From assembly GCA_910591455.2 (NCBI GenBank), contig OU342806.1:22014535-22078534 (forward strand): a stretch of DNA of 64,000 bases. The letters run 5' to 3'. Source of the stretch: Pholis gunnellus (taxonomy: Eukaryota; Chordata; Actinopteri; Perciformes; Pholidae). Each line of letters starts with the position of its first letter. The first letter of the stretch is position 1. Below the pieces are notes generated by a model that was given only the letters and a program-made list of their open reading frames with translations, made no database searches and was not told where the DNA came from. The position numbers and the translations under genes were made by a program. Shown in pieces: positions 12,497-22,679 of the stretch.

Positions 12497-12633
12497 CTGT
12501 CCTGTCCCTCCTTGGTCTTGGTCTTCTTGTTTCGTCTCGCCATCTTGGATTTGTTGCTCGTCTTTCGGGCGGGGCCGACCTTGATGGTTGTGTTCTCAAA
12601 CGGGGTGGCTGAGATGGAGACTTTGGGACCACT
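12497..12633 (-). CDS. mast2: mast2 coding exon 25, end of PDZ domain (residues 1081-1125)
   Basis: The exon is 137 nt, phase 0 to phase 2, donor GTGGGG. It encodes SGPKVSISATPFENTTIKVG, PARKTSNKSKMARRNKK and a basic tail. The last PDZ strand is SGPKVSISATPF where relatives have SGNKVAISTTP, so an Asn is replaced by Pro. The basic MARRNKKTKTK run follows. Confidence 0.95.
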
Positions 12634-13093
12634 CTGAGGGAGGACAGACATTACAGATGTTGATGTACATGTTTTGTTTCAGTTTCACTTTACTCAGCTA
12701 TTGGTGCAAATATATATTAAAGCTACCACGTGGAATATACATTTTGTGTTGATTTTGGCGGTCCCTGTGGACAAAAGTGGTAGTGTTTACGAGCACATGA
12801 TTCCTTTTAGAAAACGTCTCATTTTACTGCAGCAGGGTTTGACAGACTGCCCTGCTCAGTCCTTGTTCTGGTTCTGCCGTACCTATGAAGGCAAATCACT
12901 GTCAAAATCCAAGAGCGCAAATGAGATCCATGCGAGCGCGTATTTTACTTTGACGAGCGCTTTTATATCACTCAGCGAAAAGTCGCTCGAGAAGCTTAAA
13001 CCTGTTCGCTCGCGAAACTTTATTCTGGCCGCTCTCAAGTCTTTTTTCCTCTCGCTCTCGAGTAGATTTTCTTTTTGACAGTAAGTGGGCGGA

Positions 13094-13803
13094 CCCAGTC
13101 TCCATTGTATCTCTACATCTAATTGGTTACAATGCTCGTCTTTGGATAAACCGGATATCACTCTGACACAGACGTCAGGGGGAGATTTTCAGATTGCACT
13201 ACAGGTCAGGGGCAAATAATGTACATTTTACTGCACGGGTACTTTTACTTTCTGCACTTAAAGTACATTTTGTTGATAATAACATACTTGACTAAGATTT
13301 TGAATGCAGGTATTTTACTCGTAGTGGATTATTGTTTCATCAGTATGGTATTAGTACGTTTACTGCAGTGAGGATCTGAATACTTTTTCATCCACTAACT
13401 ACTTGTCAGTGATTTAACAGTTAATATACAAACAGTGGGCCCTAATCTTGGCTCCAGATCTTTGAGCAGGTCCAAATTGTTGCTCATATTATATACAACT
13501 ACATTATATCTCTTCTGTAAACACAGCAGTGTGATTAAATATGATCGCATCATGTTTTAATCAATTAAGATCAACGAGTGTCTTTGAGCTGTTTGTCACA
13601 GTTTGACTATCAAACACACATTGTCTCTAATAGAATGATGGAGTGAATTCAAAGCAAATGTAGCGGCGATGTAGTGGAGAAGTGTTTAGTGGCGGATTGA
13701 TGACCACCTCTAACAGACCTGGCGTCTGTGTCAGAGTGATATCCGGTTTATCCAAAGACGAGCATTGTGACCAATTAGATGCAGAGATACAATGGAGACT
13801 GGG
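13094..13803. repeat. 86-bp inverted repeat pair flanking a 538-bp spacer
   Basis: The left arm 13094-13179 and right arm 13718-13803 are reverse complements with about three mismatches. The arms include TCTTTGGATAAACCGGATAT. No target-site duplication is evident outside them. The whole lies in intron 24 of mast2. It could be a non-autonomous foldback element or two copies of one repeat in opposite orientation. Confidence 0.85.
13239..13404 (-). mobile_element. fragment of a common teleost repeat (GTGGAAGAAGTA... family), reverse copy
   Basis: GTACTTTTACTTTCTGCACT, AAGATTTTGAATGCAGGTAT and GAGGATCTGAATACTTTTTC occur in order. I recall this order from a very abundant percomorph repeat. It lies between the arms of the 86-bp inverted repeat. 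The family name was not checked. Confidence 0.5.
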
Positions 13804-14130
13804 ACTGCAATCATATTAAATCAAGACTGTTTCATGACCAGCTAAAAGCTCCTCACAGTAATATATATATATTACTTACTTTTATGTTTATATGTTTCAT
13901 GTTTTTCACTTTAATTCATGTAATTTGTACAATTTGCTATTCACCACTTTTGGCAGGAGTGGAACAATATTTCAGGACAGCTATTTGTATGTCACCAACA
14001 TACGTACGTATATCATGCATTATAAACAATATTGAAGGATAAATTCACATTATTTTTTCAAAATTAGCATTAATTAGCATGAATTTCTGAAACCAAAGAG
14101 TAGAACTAAATGTGCTTTGTGTGTTTGTAC

Positions 14131-14253
14131 CTTCAGTATGAGCTCCACCACCTCTGTGTGCACCAGACCGTGAACCGGCTCTCCGTTGACTTGGGTGATC
14201 AGGTCTCCCTCCCTCAGCCCCGCATTGTGGGCCGGACCGCCCACCTCCACATG
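14131..14253 (-). CDS. mast2: mast2 coding exon 24, PDZ domain (residues 1040-1080)
   Basis: The exon is 123 nt, phase 0 at both ends, acceptor CTCGCCCTCAG, donor GTACAA. It encodes HVEVGGPAHNAGLREGDLIT, QVNGEPVHGLVHTEVVELIL and K. The GxAGLREGDLI.VNG core is a standard PDZ signature. HVEVGG is unusual: other MAST proteins I recall have HVEDGG or HVEEGG. Confidence 0.95.
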
Positions 14254-14493
14254 CTGAGGGCGAGCAGAGAGAGGTGGTCAGATGAGAGATAGAAAGAAAG
14301 GTCGAGAGAGAAAAGAAGGAGAGAAGCAGGACGATGGAAGGAATGGAAATGTATTTAAGACCCATGGGCCTGTTCTTCTGGTGTTTACTGCCATCTTCTG
14401 TCAACAACAAGAATCCCAACACAGTGCACCCACTCTGACTACAGGCATCCTGAATCAAATATACACTGCACCTGATATCTGACCTCCTCTGTT

Positions 14494-14533
14494 TAATACA
14501 TTCAGTACATGCTGTTTTGTACTGAATGTATTA
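14494..14533. repeat. perfect hairpin, 15-bp arms
   Basis: TAATACATTCAGTAC at 14494-14508 is the exact reverse complement of 14519-14533, in intron 23 about 55 nt upstream of the exon 23 donor on the plus map. Confidence 0.9.
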
Positions 14534-14587
14534 AAGATGTTAGTTTGAGTATTTTTGTCAGCATCAGTTTTTCTCTGCGGGACTCAC

Positions 14588-14814
14588 CCAGACCATGTGG
14601 TGCACAGTGTAGATGTCAGAGTCTCCCATGTACACTCGGATGGCCCTCAGGGTGAAGCCATACTTCTTGCCCGCTCTTTGGATCACCATGGGGGGCTTGA
14701 CGCTGGTCACGGCTGGGGACAGGTCGCGGCTCGGGGAGGAGTCCCGCGACGACGGATTGGACGACAGTGAGTGGGGCGACATCGGGCTGGCCAATGGAGA
14801 GGCTCCATGGTGGT
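14588..14814 (-). CDS. mast2: mast2 coding exon 23, start of PDZ domain (residues 964-1039)
   Basis: The exon is 227 nt, phase 1 to phase 0, donor GTGAGT. It encodes HHGASPLASPMSPHSLSSNP, SSRDSSPSRDLSPAV, then PPMVIQRAGKKYGFTLRAIR and VYMGDSDIYTVHHMVW. KKYGFTL is the carboxylate-binding loop of the PDZ domain, which begins at about residue 1004. Confidence 0.96.
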
Positions 14815-15186
14815 CTAAAGGCCGACAGACAATGGACATTTGGGTCGGTGAGGTTGGCGGCTATGTGGAGCCCGTTAAGTACAATCACAGACTTTAATTT
14901 CCTCGTCAGGAAAGGATCATACTTCATAAATGATTATCCAGAGATCCTTTAATTGTCTTTTGGTCTATTTTCTTACTTTTGGTTTTATTCTATTATTTTA
15001 TTCTTCTGTATTTTTCTCCAATAAATCACATTTAGATTGTAAAGTAAATCCCATCTAGTGAGCACATCAAAGCCACAATATTTGTGCATAGAACTCCTTT
15101 AACCTTGGAAAAAGAAGATTAAATCCTGGTGTTCATCATTCAGCAGCTGTACCTCCTCCCTCATGCTCCCAGCCTGACACACTGAC

Positions 15187-15447
15187 CTGCAGGGATCATC
15201 AGTGACAGCGTTGTGGCAGACGCCGACTTGATGACCTTGTTGAGCGGTCTGGAGCTTGGCGGCGCCGTGTGTTTGTCTGCATCCCCAGACAGCAGCCGAT
15301 GGCGAGCCCTGCGAGCCGCCAGGTCGCTGATGGCTCTTGGAGTGGACGGAGAGTCGCTGTCTGCTGCACCTTTAGCAGCTGCACTGGCACCGCCGTTACT
15401 GCCGTTACCTCTGTGACCACGGTCAGTCACGTCGCCTGAACCACCCG
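15187..15447 (-). CDS. mast2: mast2 coding exon 22 (linker, residues 877-963)
   Basis: The exon is 261 nt, phase 1 at both ends, donor GTCAGT. It opens with a Gly/Ala-rich variable part (GGSGDVTDRGHRGNGSNGGA). It ends with AISDLAARRARHRLLSGDAD and LNKVIKSASATTLSLMIPA, which match MAST2 closely (AISDLAVRRARHRLLSGD in mammals). The RRxRHRLLSGD element is a basic patch before the PDZ domain. Confidence 0.93.
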
Positions 15448-15965
15448 CTGCAGGGTGAGAGGAAGGTGAGAGAGGAAGCTCAGACAGCGTGTCCGTCAAA
15501 TACAAAAAAAATGTAGTTAAAATAGAGTTCAGAGAATCAATAATGGTGACAGCAAATATTCCATTTTATACTCTTTCTGGCCAAATTCAAGACGTATTTT
15601 TGGACGAATCCTGCAGAAAGTTATCAGTTGATTTCTCTCTGAAGTTGAATTGACAGGCAAAGAAGTTTCACAGTTTCACGAGGAACAGATGTGAAGTATC
15701 AAGGTCAGAATACTCAGGATCAGTGTAAAAGAGAAATGAAATCAGCTAAATAAACTGTAATTCAAATTAGACAATTTAATGACTCATATAAAAAAGTATT
15801 TGTTATTAAAGAACATTCGTAGAACTGCTGTTCACAGATTCACATTTTAATTTTGGTCAACCTGCATGTTTTCATCCGCTGATTTAACAGTGAAAACCAC
15901 ACCTAGACCTTTGTCTTGTGTTGTTGCATGATCCCTGTGTCTCCACAGTGTGCGTTTGTACTGAC

Positions 15966-16145
15966 ATGTGAGCGTGGCCTTGCTCAGTTGACTGCAGGTG
16001 GAGCTCGGTGTGGTGGGAGACTCATCCAGCTTCAGCTCTCTCTCCACTGGGAGCTCTGGGATGGCGAGGGGCAGCTCGTCACACCGCGGGCCCCTCACTG
16101 CACTCAGACCAAACAGGCTGGGACTCTTGCGGCTTCCAGCTGCAC
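15966..16145 (-). CDS. mast2: mast2 coding exon 21 (linker, residues 817-876)
   Basis: The exon is 180 nt, phase 1 at both ends, donor GTCAGT. It begins GAAGSRKSPSLFGLSAVRGP and contains DELPLAIPELPVERELKLDE and SPTTPSSTCSQLSK. It is a fast-evolving linker between kinase and PDZ; I do not recognise it residue by residue. Support comes from splice sites, phase and position. Being symmetric, it could be an optional exon. Confidence 0.82.
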
Positions 16146-16317
16146 CTGTGAGACCAACAAGACAGACCCAGGACTTGTGTTACAGCTCATTCATGATATT
16201 CTGTATGTCCTGGCTACTACTTCAGGGGGATCCCCTGCTTTTCTTCAACTAAACGCCTGTACATTTTAGGAGTTTAAGGCACGTAGTGGCCATCACAGCA
16301 TCCTTCCTGCGTTTTAC

Positions 16318-16460
16318 CTTGCCCCCCCTCTTCCTCTGAGGAGATGGCGAAGCGGGGCATCTCAATGATGGCTGAACAGCAGCGTCTCCGGACGGTCAGT
16401 GGTGGGCTGGAGTCGCTCTCTGTGTGGGACGACTCCGAGACAGACAGACGCTTCCGCAGG
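16318..16460 (-). CDS. mast2: mast2 coding exon 20 (residues 769-816)
   Basis: The exon is 143 nt, phase 2 to phase 1, acceptor TACCTCCCCAG, donor GTAAAA. It begins LRKRLSVSESSHTESDSSPP and continues LTVRRRCCSAIIEMPRFAIS with an acidic end. The first half is nearly identical to mammalian MAST2. MPRFAISSEEEG recalls MPKFAFSSEDEG of MAST3. Confidence 0.93.
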
Positions 16461-16812
16461 CTGGGGAGGTAAAGTTGGAGATGGGATGAGAAACCGAAAT
16501 ACACGTCTAAAACACAGCGAGCCAACACAAAGAAAACAGCAGTTATATGACTAACCATGGGTTAAACTGACTATCAGCATACCTTAAACCATAGAGGAGG
16601 ATTCTAACACACAGCCATAATGGACTCTGGAGGTGCTCCTGAAAATAAATAAACTCCTATATGGCTGCGGGAGAACAAAACTACCTAAATCAAGCTTTTA
16701 CTACCCCAGCTTGTTTCAGGTAACAACTGCACAAGAGTATACTTTTTGTTTTTGTTTCAAAGAACAGGGGATTGTTGCTGTGTGGTGCTACACACGGAGG
16801 TGAAGAACTCAC

Positions 16813-16967
16813 ATCTCTGGAGATCCCACCAGCCAGGATCGATCTCTGGACTTGAGTCCGCACAGGCTGTCGATGCGATCTCCTCCCTCCTCACTGAGGC
16901 TGCGCTTGGTGGGAGGAGGAGTCCTCTTCTCCTCATGAAGAGACAGACGCTCCATACTGCTGTACAC
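16813..16967 (-). CDS. mast2: mast2 coding exon 19 (residues 718-768)
   Basis: The exon is 155 nt, phase 0 to phase 2, donor GTGAGT. It encodes VYSSMERLSLHEEKRTPPPT, KRSLSEEGGDRIDSL and GLKSRDRSWLVGSPE. The RTPPPTKRSLSEE and RDRSW..GSPE elements are specific to MAST2 within the family. They are the main reason for the paralogue call. Confidence 0.94.
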
Positions 16968-17078
16968 CTGCACACAACATGGCGGTACTGTCATTACCGG
17001 ACATTGTGCCACTCTCTGCCTTTACAGCTGCCCCCTTTTTGGACCTGTGACTGTCTGGATGTATTAACTAGGGTGTAC

Positions 17079-17188
17079 CTTGCTGAAACGAGGCGAGCAG
17101 GAGGAGAACTGCCGAATCTCCACATGTTCCTCATCGTTGGTGTCATCCTCTTCCTCTGAATCTACATGGTGGTACCGGTCGGAGCGAG
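17079..17188 (-). CDS. mast2: mast2 coding exon 18 (residues 681-717)
   Basis: The exon is 110 nt, phase 1 to phase 0. It encodes RSDRYHHVDSEEEDDTNDEE and HVEIRQFSSCSPRFSK. The acidic run and IRQFSSCSPRFSK are constant in MAST kinases. The latter lies where other AGC kinases carry the hydrophobic motif. Confidence 0.95.
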
Positions 17189-17276
17189 CTGAGAGAGAGA
17201 CACACGCAGCGATTAGGTTGTGTGTTGATTACAGTATGAGCACATGAGATTTGGACGAAGCCGTCGAGAGACATAC

Positions 17277-17399
17277 TGTCGAAGTAGCTGGTGTCGTCCT
17301 CAGACTCCAGCTGGGGAATGAACTCGGCCTTCTGCCTCAGCAGGCTGTTCCAGTCCAGCTCTGTGAAGAACGAGTGCTGCTTCACCTCAAAGGCACTTC
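17277..17399 (-). CDS. mast2: mast2 coding exon 17, kinase end and AGC tail (residues 640-680)
   Basis: The exon is 123 nt, phase 1 at both ends, donor GTATGT. It encodes SAFEVKQHSFFTELDWNSLL then RQKAEFIPQLESEDDTSYFD. This is the HxFF end of the kinase domain at about 651, followed by the AGC C-terminal extension with the conserved DDTSYFD. Confidence 0.96.
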
Positions 17400-17753
17400 C
17401 TGTGGAGATGAAGGAGAGGGTGGAGAAATGAGGGGGAGGAGAAGTGAAGGAACAGAGAGGGAGGAAACAGATGAGAACACACAGCGGCAGCTACAGTATC
17501 TGATTTGAGCAGCTCTGGACCAAACAGCCGGTGGAGTCTGGTTGCACCTTCATTTTGAAACTCTTGGTGTAAAATAAACAAAGAAACGTCAGATTCAAAG
17601 AGCTAACCACAAGACTGCAGAATCCATCCAGCACAAAGAGGAAGACCGTACGAACTCCGACACAATAGGGCAAGTAAAAAGTGTGGACAAAGAGAGTCAG
17701 GGTCCTGGAAAAAGTTTTCATCAATAAGGTTTACTACATTCTTAGAAACCCTA

Positions 17754-17756
<3 letters not shown>

Positions 17757-17810
<54 letters not shown>
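17757..17810. repeat. (GT)n array abutting the exon 16 splice donor
   Basis: On the plus strand about 51 bp of GT end three bases from the exon 16 donor. In the transcript the intron begins GTAACACACAC and continues as (CA)n. Confidence 0.97.
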
Positions 17811-17912
17811 CTGTGCCCAGTCGCTCCAGAGGATTTTGTCTCAGCAGTCTGGTGATGAGGTCCTGAGCGTCCTGAGGCAGAGCTTCGTCCTCCTCCGGCC
17901 AGATGATCTCAT
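17811..17912 (-). CDS. mast2: mast2 coding exon 16, end of kinase domain (residues 606-639)
   Basis: The exon is 102 nt, phase 1 at both ends. It encodes DEIIWPEEDEALPQDAQDLI and TRLLRQNPLERLGT, the RLG motif near the end of AGC kinase domains. The donor is ACAG/GTAACACAC and runs straight into a (CA)n array in the transcript sense (plus strand 17757-17807). This is the same arrangement as at exon 2. Confidence 0.96.
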
Positions 17913-19731
17913 CTAACACAAACACACCAACACAGCGTCAACACATGGATCGTTGGTGTCTTCATCAGTGAGACAACAAATAAGAAATGATCCAGGAGCA
18001 CGCTGGTTCTCTGACTGCTGTCAGCCCTGCTTGGAAGCTGAAAAACAGACATGATTCATTGTTCACCCATTTCTAATATATAGGACTACATATAGCAAAT
18101 ACACAAATGTTGTGGTTGTGGCCGTCATACTTGCTTCACATTGATGACATTATAATATTCAAGTGTCTTGAGATGGGTCACCTCTCTTACAGGAGTGACC
18201 CGGCCAAAATGGCATCGGAGAGTCATATACTGTAAGAACACACATAACAGCATCCTTCCTCATGAAACATGTCTTGAATGTGATGCTTGGATGCCTGATA
18301 TGAAGGCATCATCCTGGCCTGACAGGTCAAGAAAGAATAAGACAATAGTAGACAATCAGACACGTTGGAAAAAATGATCCTTCAAGTATTTCCTCCATCA
18401 CTGGCTCCCAGTTTCAGAAATCTCTCTTTTATCCTATCAAACACATCAACCAACTAACATGTCGTTTGTGTTCATTAATCCTGCCACATTTAGTCTCAGT
18501 GGTTCCACAGATGGCACCCGAGAGTTCTGCCCTACGTGATGCACCCTACTGATGATCATCCTGGAGACGGGTAGAGAAATACATTCAAGGCACACGAGGC
18601 CCTCGATTCTTTATCACCACGCCGCATCGATACGATACGGACTTTCATAAAAGAGATATGCGGGGATCAATGCAGGTTTATGATCATTGACTTGCCCTTT
18701 CATCAAAGGGAATTTGAGGGAGAAAAGAACGCAGAGGAGGAATCACAATTGATTTCATTCCCTGTAAGTCAAGGCTGCGCCTCTCTGCTGTAGAGCAACA
18801 TCTCTATCTGTCTGTTTGTGATGATCTTATCAAGTCAGCCTGGAAGCCCTCAGGCTCCAACATAAAACATTCACTATACAGCACAGACATACTGTAACAG
18901 CATCTCCACTGGAGAATAGGAACTACACAACATCAATTATTGAGAATTTGATCATGTGATGATTATAACAATGCTTTCTCTTTTTTTTTCTCTGCACAAC
19001 AAAGTTTTCTGCAAACAATGAGTTAAAGTTCAGAAAACACCAGTGATGAAAACGACTCCTTCTGGGGAAAAAGGATAGATGAAGTTTTATATATGAACTG
19101 TTATATGAACCTGTAATCTAGCTCTATTGTGTGTAAATGTTTATTCAGAATTACAGTGGCAGCGGTTGTAATGGGCAGTTCATTGAATCTTACAATGAAC
19201 TGTTTTCCATCAGTGGTGGCCAACATTTCTGGTTTGTAACCCCTTAAATTAAACGTCTGCTTGAGATCTGAAACAAGTGATTTTCCCTTTTCTGTTTATT
19301 TGATTTAAAAGAATGTAAATAAAAAAAGCTAAAAAGATTACAGATAATTATAGAAATCTAAATTTTTCAAGTGACAATATGCTTTGTGATTTTTCAGATC
19401 CCATTAGTCCACGACTCCTCACATTTACCTTGTGACTCCGTGGTTGAACCCCAACCGCCAGCTCAGGAAACGCTGCTTTAGATCATTAGCACTTGCTGTA
19501 ATAACGGTGAACTTTTCTGGCTGGCAAGCTAACTGCGGACAGTAATGTATTTGTACCAATAGACTCCTGATGTCTTGTGTGGGGGCTGTCAAGTGGATTT
19601 CAACTGCTCAACGATGCTGCTAGTGCGTAAAATGTTACGTAAACTGATTGCGATAATGGTTGAATCCGTATTGTAGAAAAGCAGCATTTGTTGTTTAATT
19701 GCAGTGATAGTCTGTCAGAACTGCGACTCAC
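17913..19731 (-). other. mast2: mast2 intron 15 (1.8 kb), no gene seen
   Basis: No coding sequence is seen. The stretch 19203-19480 (starting CAGTGGTGGCCAACATTT and ending near CAGGAAACGCTGCTTTAGAT) resembles an old hAT-like repeat by its ends, but I found no matching target-site duplication. Confidence 0.6.
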
Positions 19732-19897
19732 CACTGATGACCTGACCAAACAGCTCCTCCGGTGTGTCTCCGAAGAAAGGAGCGCAGCCCACCAGGAACT
19801 CGTACAGGATGACCCCCATGGCCCACCAGTCCACCGGCTTCCCGTAGCCCTGACGCAGGATCACCTCTGGGGCGATGTACTCTGGAGTGCCACACAC
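19732..19897 (-). CDS. mast2: mast2 coding exon 15, kinase C-lobe (residues 551-605)
   Basis: The exon is 166 nt, phase 0 to phase 1, donor GTGAGT. It encodes VCGTPEYIAPEVILRQGYGK, with the APE motif at 559-561, then PVDWWAMGVILYEFLVGCAP and GDTPEELFGQVIS. The CGTPEYIAPE stretch is the P+1 loop typical of AGC kinases. Confidence 0.97.
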
Positions 19898-20185
19898 CTG
19901 GAGAGACATCAGCACACAGGAAATCAGCTCACAGTCGTCACAACTAAGGCAAATTAAACCAATCCCCAAAATATTTACATGATCTTGCAATTTTTCAGCA
20001 AAAACAAGAAAACTGGAAGAAAGCGTATCAATTTTACTAATCACATCAGGGGGCAAAGTTACAGAGGTGCTTTTAACTCTCTAGCAGGTTAATGATTATT
20101 ATGATTATCTGTAGCTTCATCTCTTTAATCAGCTGCAATTATGCAGTTTGAATTATCATCCCATTTATCGCAAAATAACGAAAAT

Positions 20186-20216
<31 letters not shown>

Positions 20217-20238
20217 ATGTGAAGACGTTAGCTCGTAC

Positions 20239-20371
20239 CTGTTTATCGAGGAACTCTCTGGTGTCTTTCTCTATGTGTCCTTCATACAGGTTTGTGGTCA
20301 AACTCATCAAACCGATCTTTGAGAGACCGAAGTCTGTCAGCTTAATGTGTCCCATGGAGGTGATGAGAAGA
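20239..20371 (-). CDS. mast2: mast2 coding exon 14, DFG and activation segment (residues 506-550)
   Basis: The exon is 133 nt, phase 2 to phase 0, donor GTACGA. It encodes LLITSMGHIKLTDFGLSKIG, with the magnesium-binding DFG at 519-521, then the MAST-specific activation segment LMSLTTNLYEGHIEK and REFLDKQ. A (UG)n tract in the transcript sense starts about 25 nt downstream of the donor. Confidence 0.96.
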
Positions 20372-20565
20372 CTGAGAGCATAAGAAAGGTTTAGAGTTAA
20401 TAGAAACACTAGACTAGCAAGACTAGAAAAGCGCTCCAGGGCCATTTACCATACCTCTGTGATTATACGTAATCCAATTAGAAAACACATCCTTACATTT
20501 CATGAATGCGGTGAATATAAAATAAAGGTGGGCTATGCATTTAAGTGACAATGAGTTGGTCTTAC

Positions 20566-20704
20566 TTGTCAGGTTTGAGGTCTCTGTGTACGATGCCGTA
20601 ATTGTGAAGATACTCTAACGCGAGGACGGTCTCTGCAAAGTACATACGGGCCATGTCGACTGGCAAAGCTCCGATATTCTTCAGCAGCGTGGCACAGTCT
20701 CCAC
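20566..20704 (-). CDS. mast2: mast2 coding exon 13, kinase catalytic loop (residues 460-505)
   Basis: The exon is 139 nt, phase 1 to phase 2, donor GTAAGA. It encodes GDCATLLKNIGALPVDMARM, YFAETVLALEYLHNYG and the catalytic loop IVHRDLKPDN, with D501 as catalytic base. All residues needed for phosphotransfer are present. Confidence 0.97.
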
Positions 20705-20781
20705 CTACAGAGGACACCCGCCGTATTAAACACAACACAGCTGCTAGCAGTAACAGTAAACTACCATCACGATTAGCTTAC

Positions 20782-20990
20782 CCTCCACGTACTCCATCAC
20801 CATGCAGAGGTGTCTCCTGGTCTCGAAAGAGCAGAACATGGAGACGACAAACGGGTTCTCGGCAAACGTCAGGATGTCCCGTTCCACGAAGGCCTGCTGG
20901 ATCTGGTTCCTCAGGATCAGGTTCTGCTTGTTGATCTTCTTCATGGCGAAACGCTGACGCGTCTCCTTGTGACGCACCAGAAACACGGTG
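20782..20990 (-). CDS. mast2: mast2 coding exon 12, kinase N-lobe (residues 390-459)
   Basis: The exon is 209 nt, phase 2 to phase 1, donor GTAAGC. It encodes the ATP-binding lysine K407 in FAMKKINKQNLILRNQIQQA, the alpha-C glutamate E426 in FVERDILTFAENPFVVSMFC, and the hinge RRHLCMVMEYVEG. The glycine loop reads AYGTVFLVRH, where human MAST2 has AYGAVFLVRH. Confidence 0.97.
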
Positions 20991-21139
20991 CTACACAGGA
21001 AGAGACAAGAGGTCAAGAGGTTTCAGTCCAAACATGTGTAACCATCGAACAGTTTCGTTTCGCATCTTCATTTGTTATTTTGCAGCAATTATGTATTAAT
21101 ATTAGAACATCAAAAGATGTAAATGTTGTTCTGTCTCAC

Positions 21140-21243
21140 CCGTAGGCTCCGTTGCTGATGAGCTTGATGTTTTCAAAGTCTTCCTCACGAGGTGCTTTGG
21201 CTTTAGAGTGTGGAGGAGCTGCTGGGACTGGGGTGCCTTGACC
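21140..21243 (-). CDS. mast2: mast2 coding exon 11, start of kinase domain (residues 356-389)
   Basis: The exon is 104 nt, phase 0 to phase 2. A variable spacer (GQGTPVPAAPPHSKAKAP) is followed by REEDFENIKLISNGAYG, the first strand and glycine-rich loop of the kinase. In MAST kinases the usual GxG loop is replaced by SNGAYG, as here. The kinase domain starts at about F378. Confidence 0.95.
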
Positions 21244-21485
21244 CTGAAACACATGAAACATCAGCCGTGTTCATAATTAATAAGTGGATGGAAGGCACAA
21301 GCTTATTCATTCATGCACCAACTAGGACCATCCTTTTATATTTGTTCAGAATTTACTTTATAAAAAGAAAGAAGACAAAGTAAACCTTTTACATCGGTTC
21401 CTTTTGCAGATAGAGTGTTTTAATAACTTCATGCTTACAGACACAACATCTATTAAACATGACAATGATCAGATTATGTACTCAC

Positions 21486-21553
21486 GTCCACGGAGTCATC
21501 AGTCTCTGGGGTTTCTGGGTTCCCACTGTCATAGCTGCTCAGCTGGGCCATTT
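21486..21553 (-). CDS. mast2: mast2 coding exon 10 (residues 333-355)
   Basis: The exon is 68 nt, acceptor CTCTCTGTAG, donor GTGAGT, phase 1 to phase 0. It encodes MAQLSSYDSGNPETPETDDS and VD. This is the acidic, Thr-rich spacer before the kinase domain and matches MAQLSSCDSPDTPETDDS of mammalian MAST2. Confidence 0.93.
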
Positions 21554-21710
21554 CTACAGAGAGACACACAAGTTACCACACTGAGCAGAACAAGAAAAGA
21601 AAGAAAGACTAAAATGTTTAAATAAGGTCTCACTACACAAAAAAAATGTATGGAATAAAACTTAAGATAAGATAAAATAAAAAAGATGAAATAAAAATAA
21701 AATGAAATAC

Positions 21711-21843
21711 CCTCCAGGGGATCCCTGGTGAGGCCCAGCTGGCTGATGATGTATCGGGGGATGTCGCACTTGATGCCTTGGCCCTCCTTGGCATGGCCCT
21801 CTGCTGCTTCCAACAAATGGTAGAACTCCTCCGGATCAAACTC
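21711..21843 (-). CDS. mast2: mast2 coding exon 9 (residues 289-332)
   Basis: The exon is 133 nt, phase 0 to phase 1, donor GTATTT. It encodes EFDPEEFYHLLEAAEGHAKE followed by GQGIKCDIPRYIISQLGLTR and DPLE. IKCDIPRYI matches MAST2; MAST1, MAST3 and MAST4 have IKTD or VKTD here. Confidence 0.95.
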
Positions 21844-22544
21844 CTGAAGGGGAGAAAGACGGGGGGGAGGCAGCAGGGATGGAGTGAAGGGAGACAGGAG
21901 GAAGGAAGGAAAGGCAAAGATTTAAGCGTGTAAAATGGCAACAAAAACCCCACAAACAACGATAAAGATTTACTAAAATGAAAACCCTAGCATTAACGTC
22001 ATGAACGTAATTTTGCATCACTTTTTGGTGCTTCTGTTTGAAATGCAGCTGGATTCAAGGCTGTTTAAATGTTTGAACTGTTTAGAATTAAGTGTATTAC
22101 CAGCAATGCTGCAGTATGTTACTAGTTCGGTTTCCACTCTGACTTTAACTTCACTTCAAAGTGGATTTTTTTGTTTTTTGTTTGGCCCATGTGCAAATCC
22201 CTGTTGGCAGATGGTCTTGGGCGTTGTAACAGTTGAGAAGTAAGTGTTTTATGTTGAAAGATGAATAGAGTGACAGGAGCATTTATCTCCTCAAGCTCCA
22301 GCGTGGATCATTTTGCAAGTCATGTGGTGACTTCCAGTCACTGTTTGATTACAAGTAGAGCTACATTATGTTCAACTAAGGAATAGATCATAGATGTGAT
22401 GCATAAAGATCGCAGCGTCCAAGAATAAAACTGTGGCCTCTAGAACAACAGCAGAGTGAGAGGGGATGACTGGATAGACAACAATATGAGAAGTGAACCG
22501 AGGTTTGTGTCCTCTAGCAAAGACGTGTAGACTACTGCTGTTCC

Positions 22545-22679
<135 letters not shown>

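Noticed and set aside
18390..18560. HHWLPVS-like peptide resembling the LHWLPV segment of LINE reverse transcriptases
   Set aside because: Only a few residues agree, and the surrounding frame does not continue the similarity.
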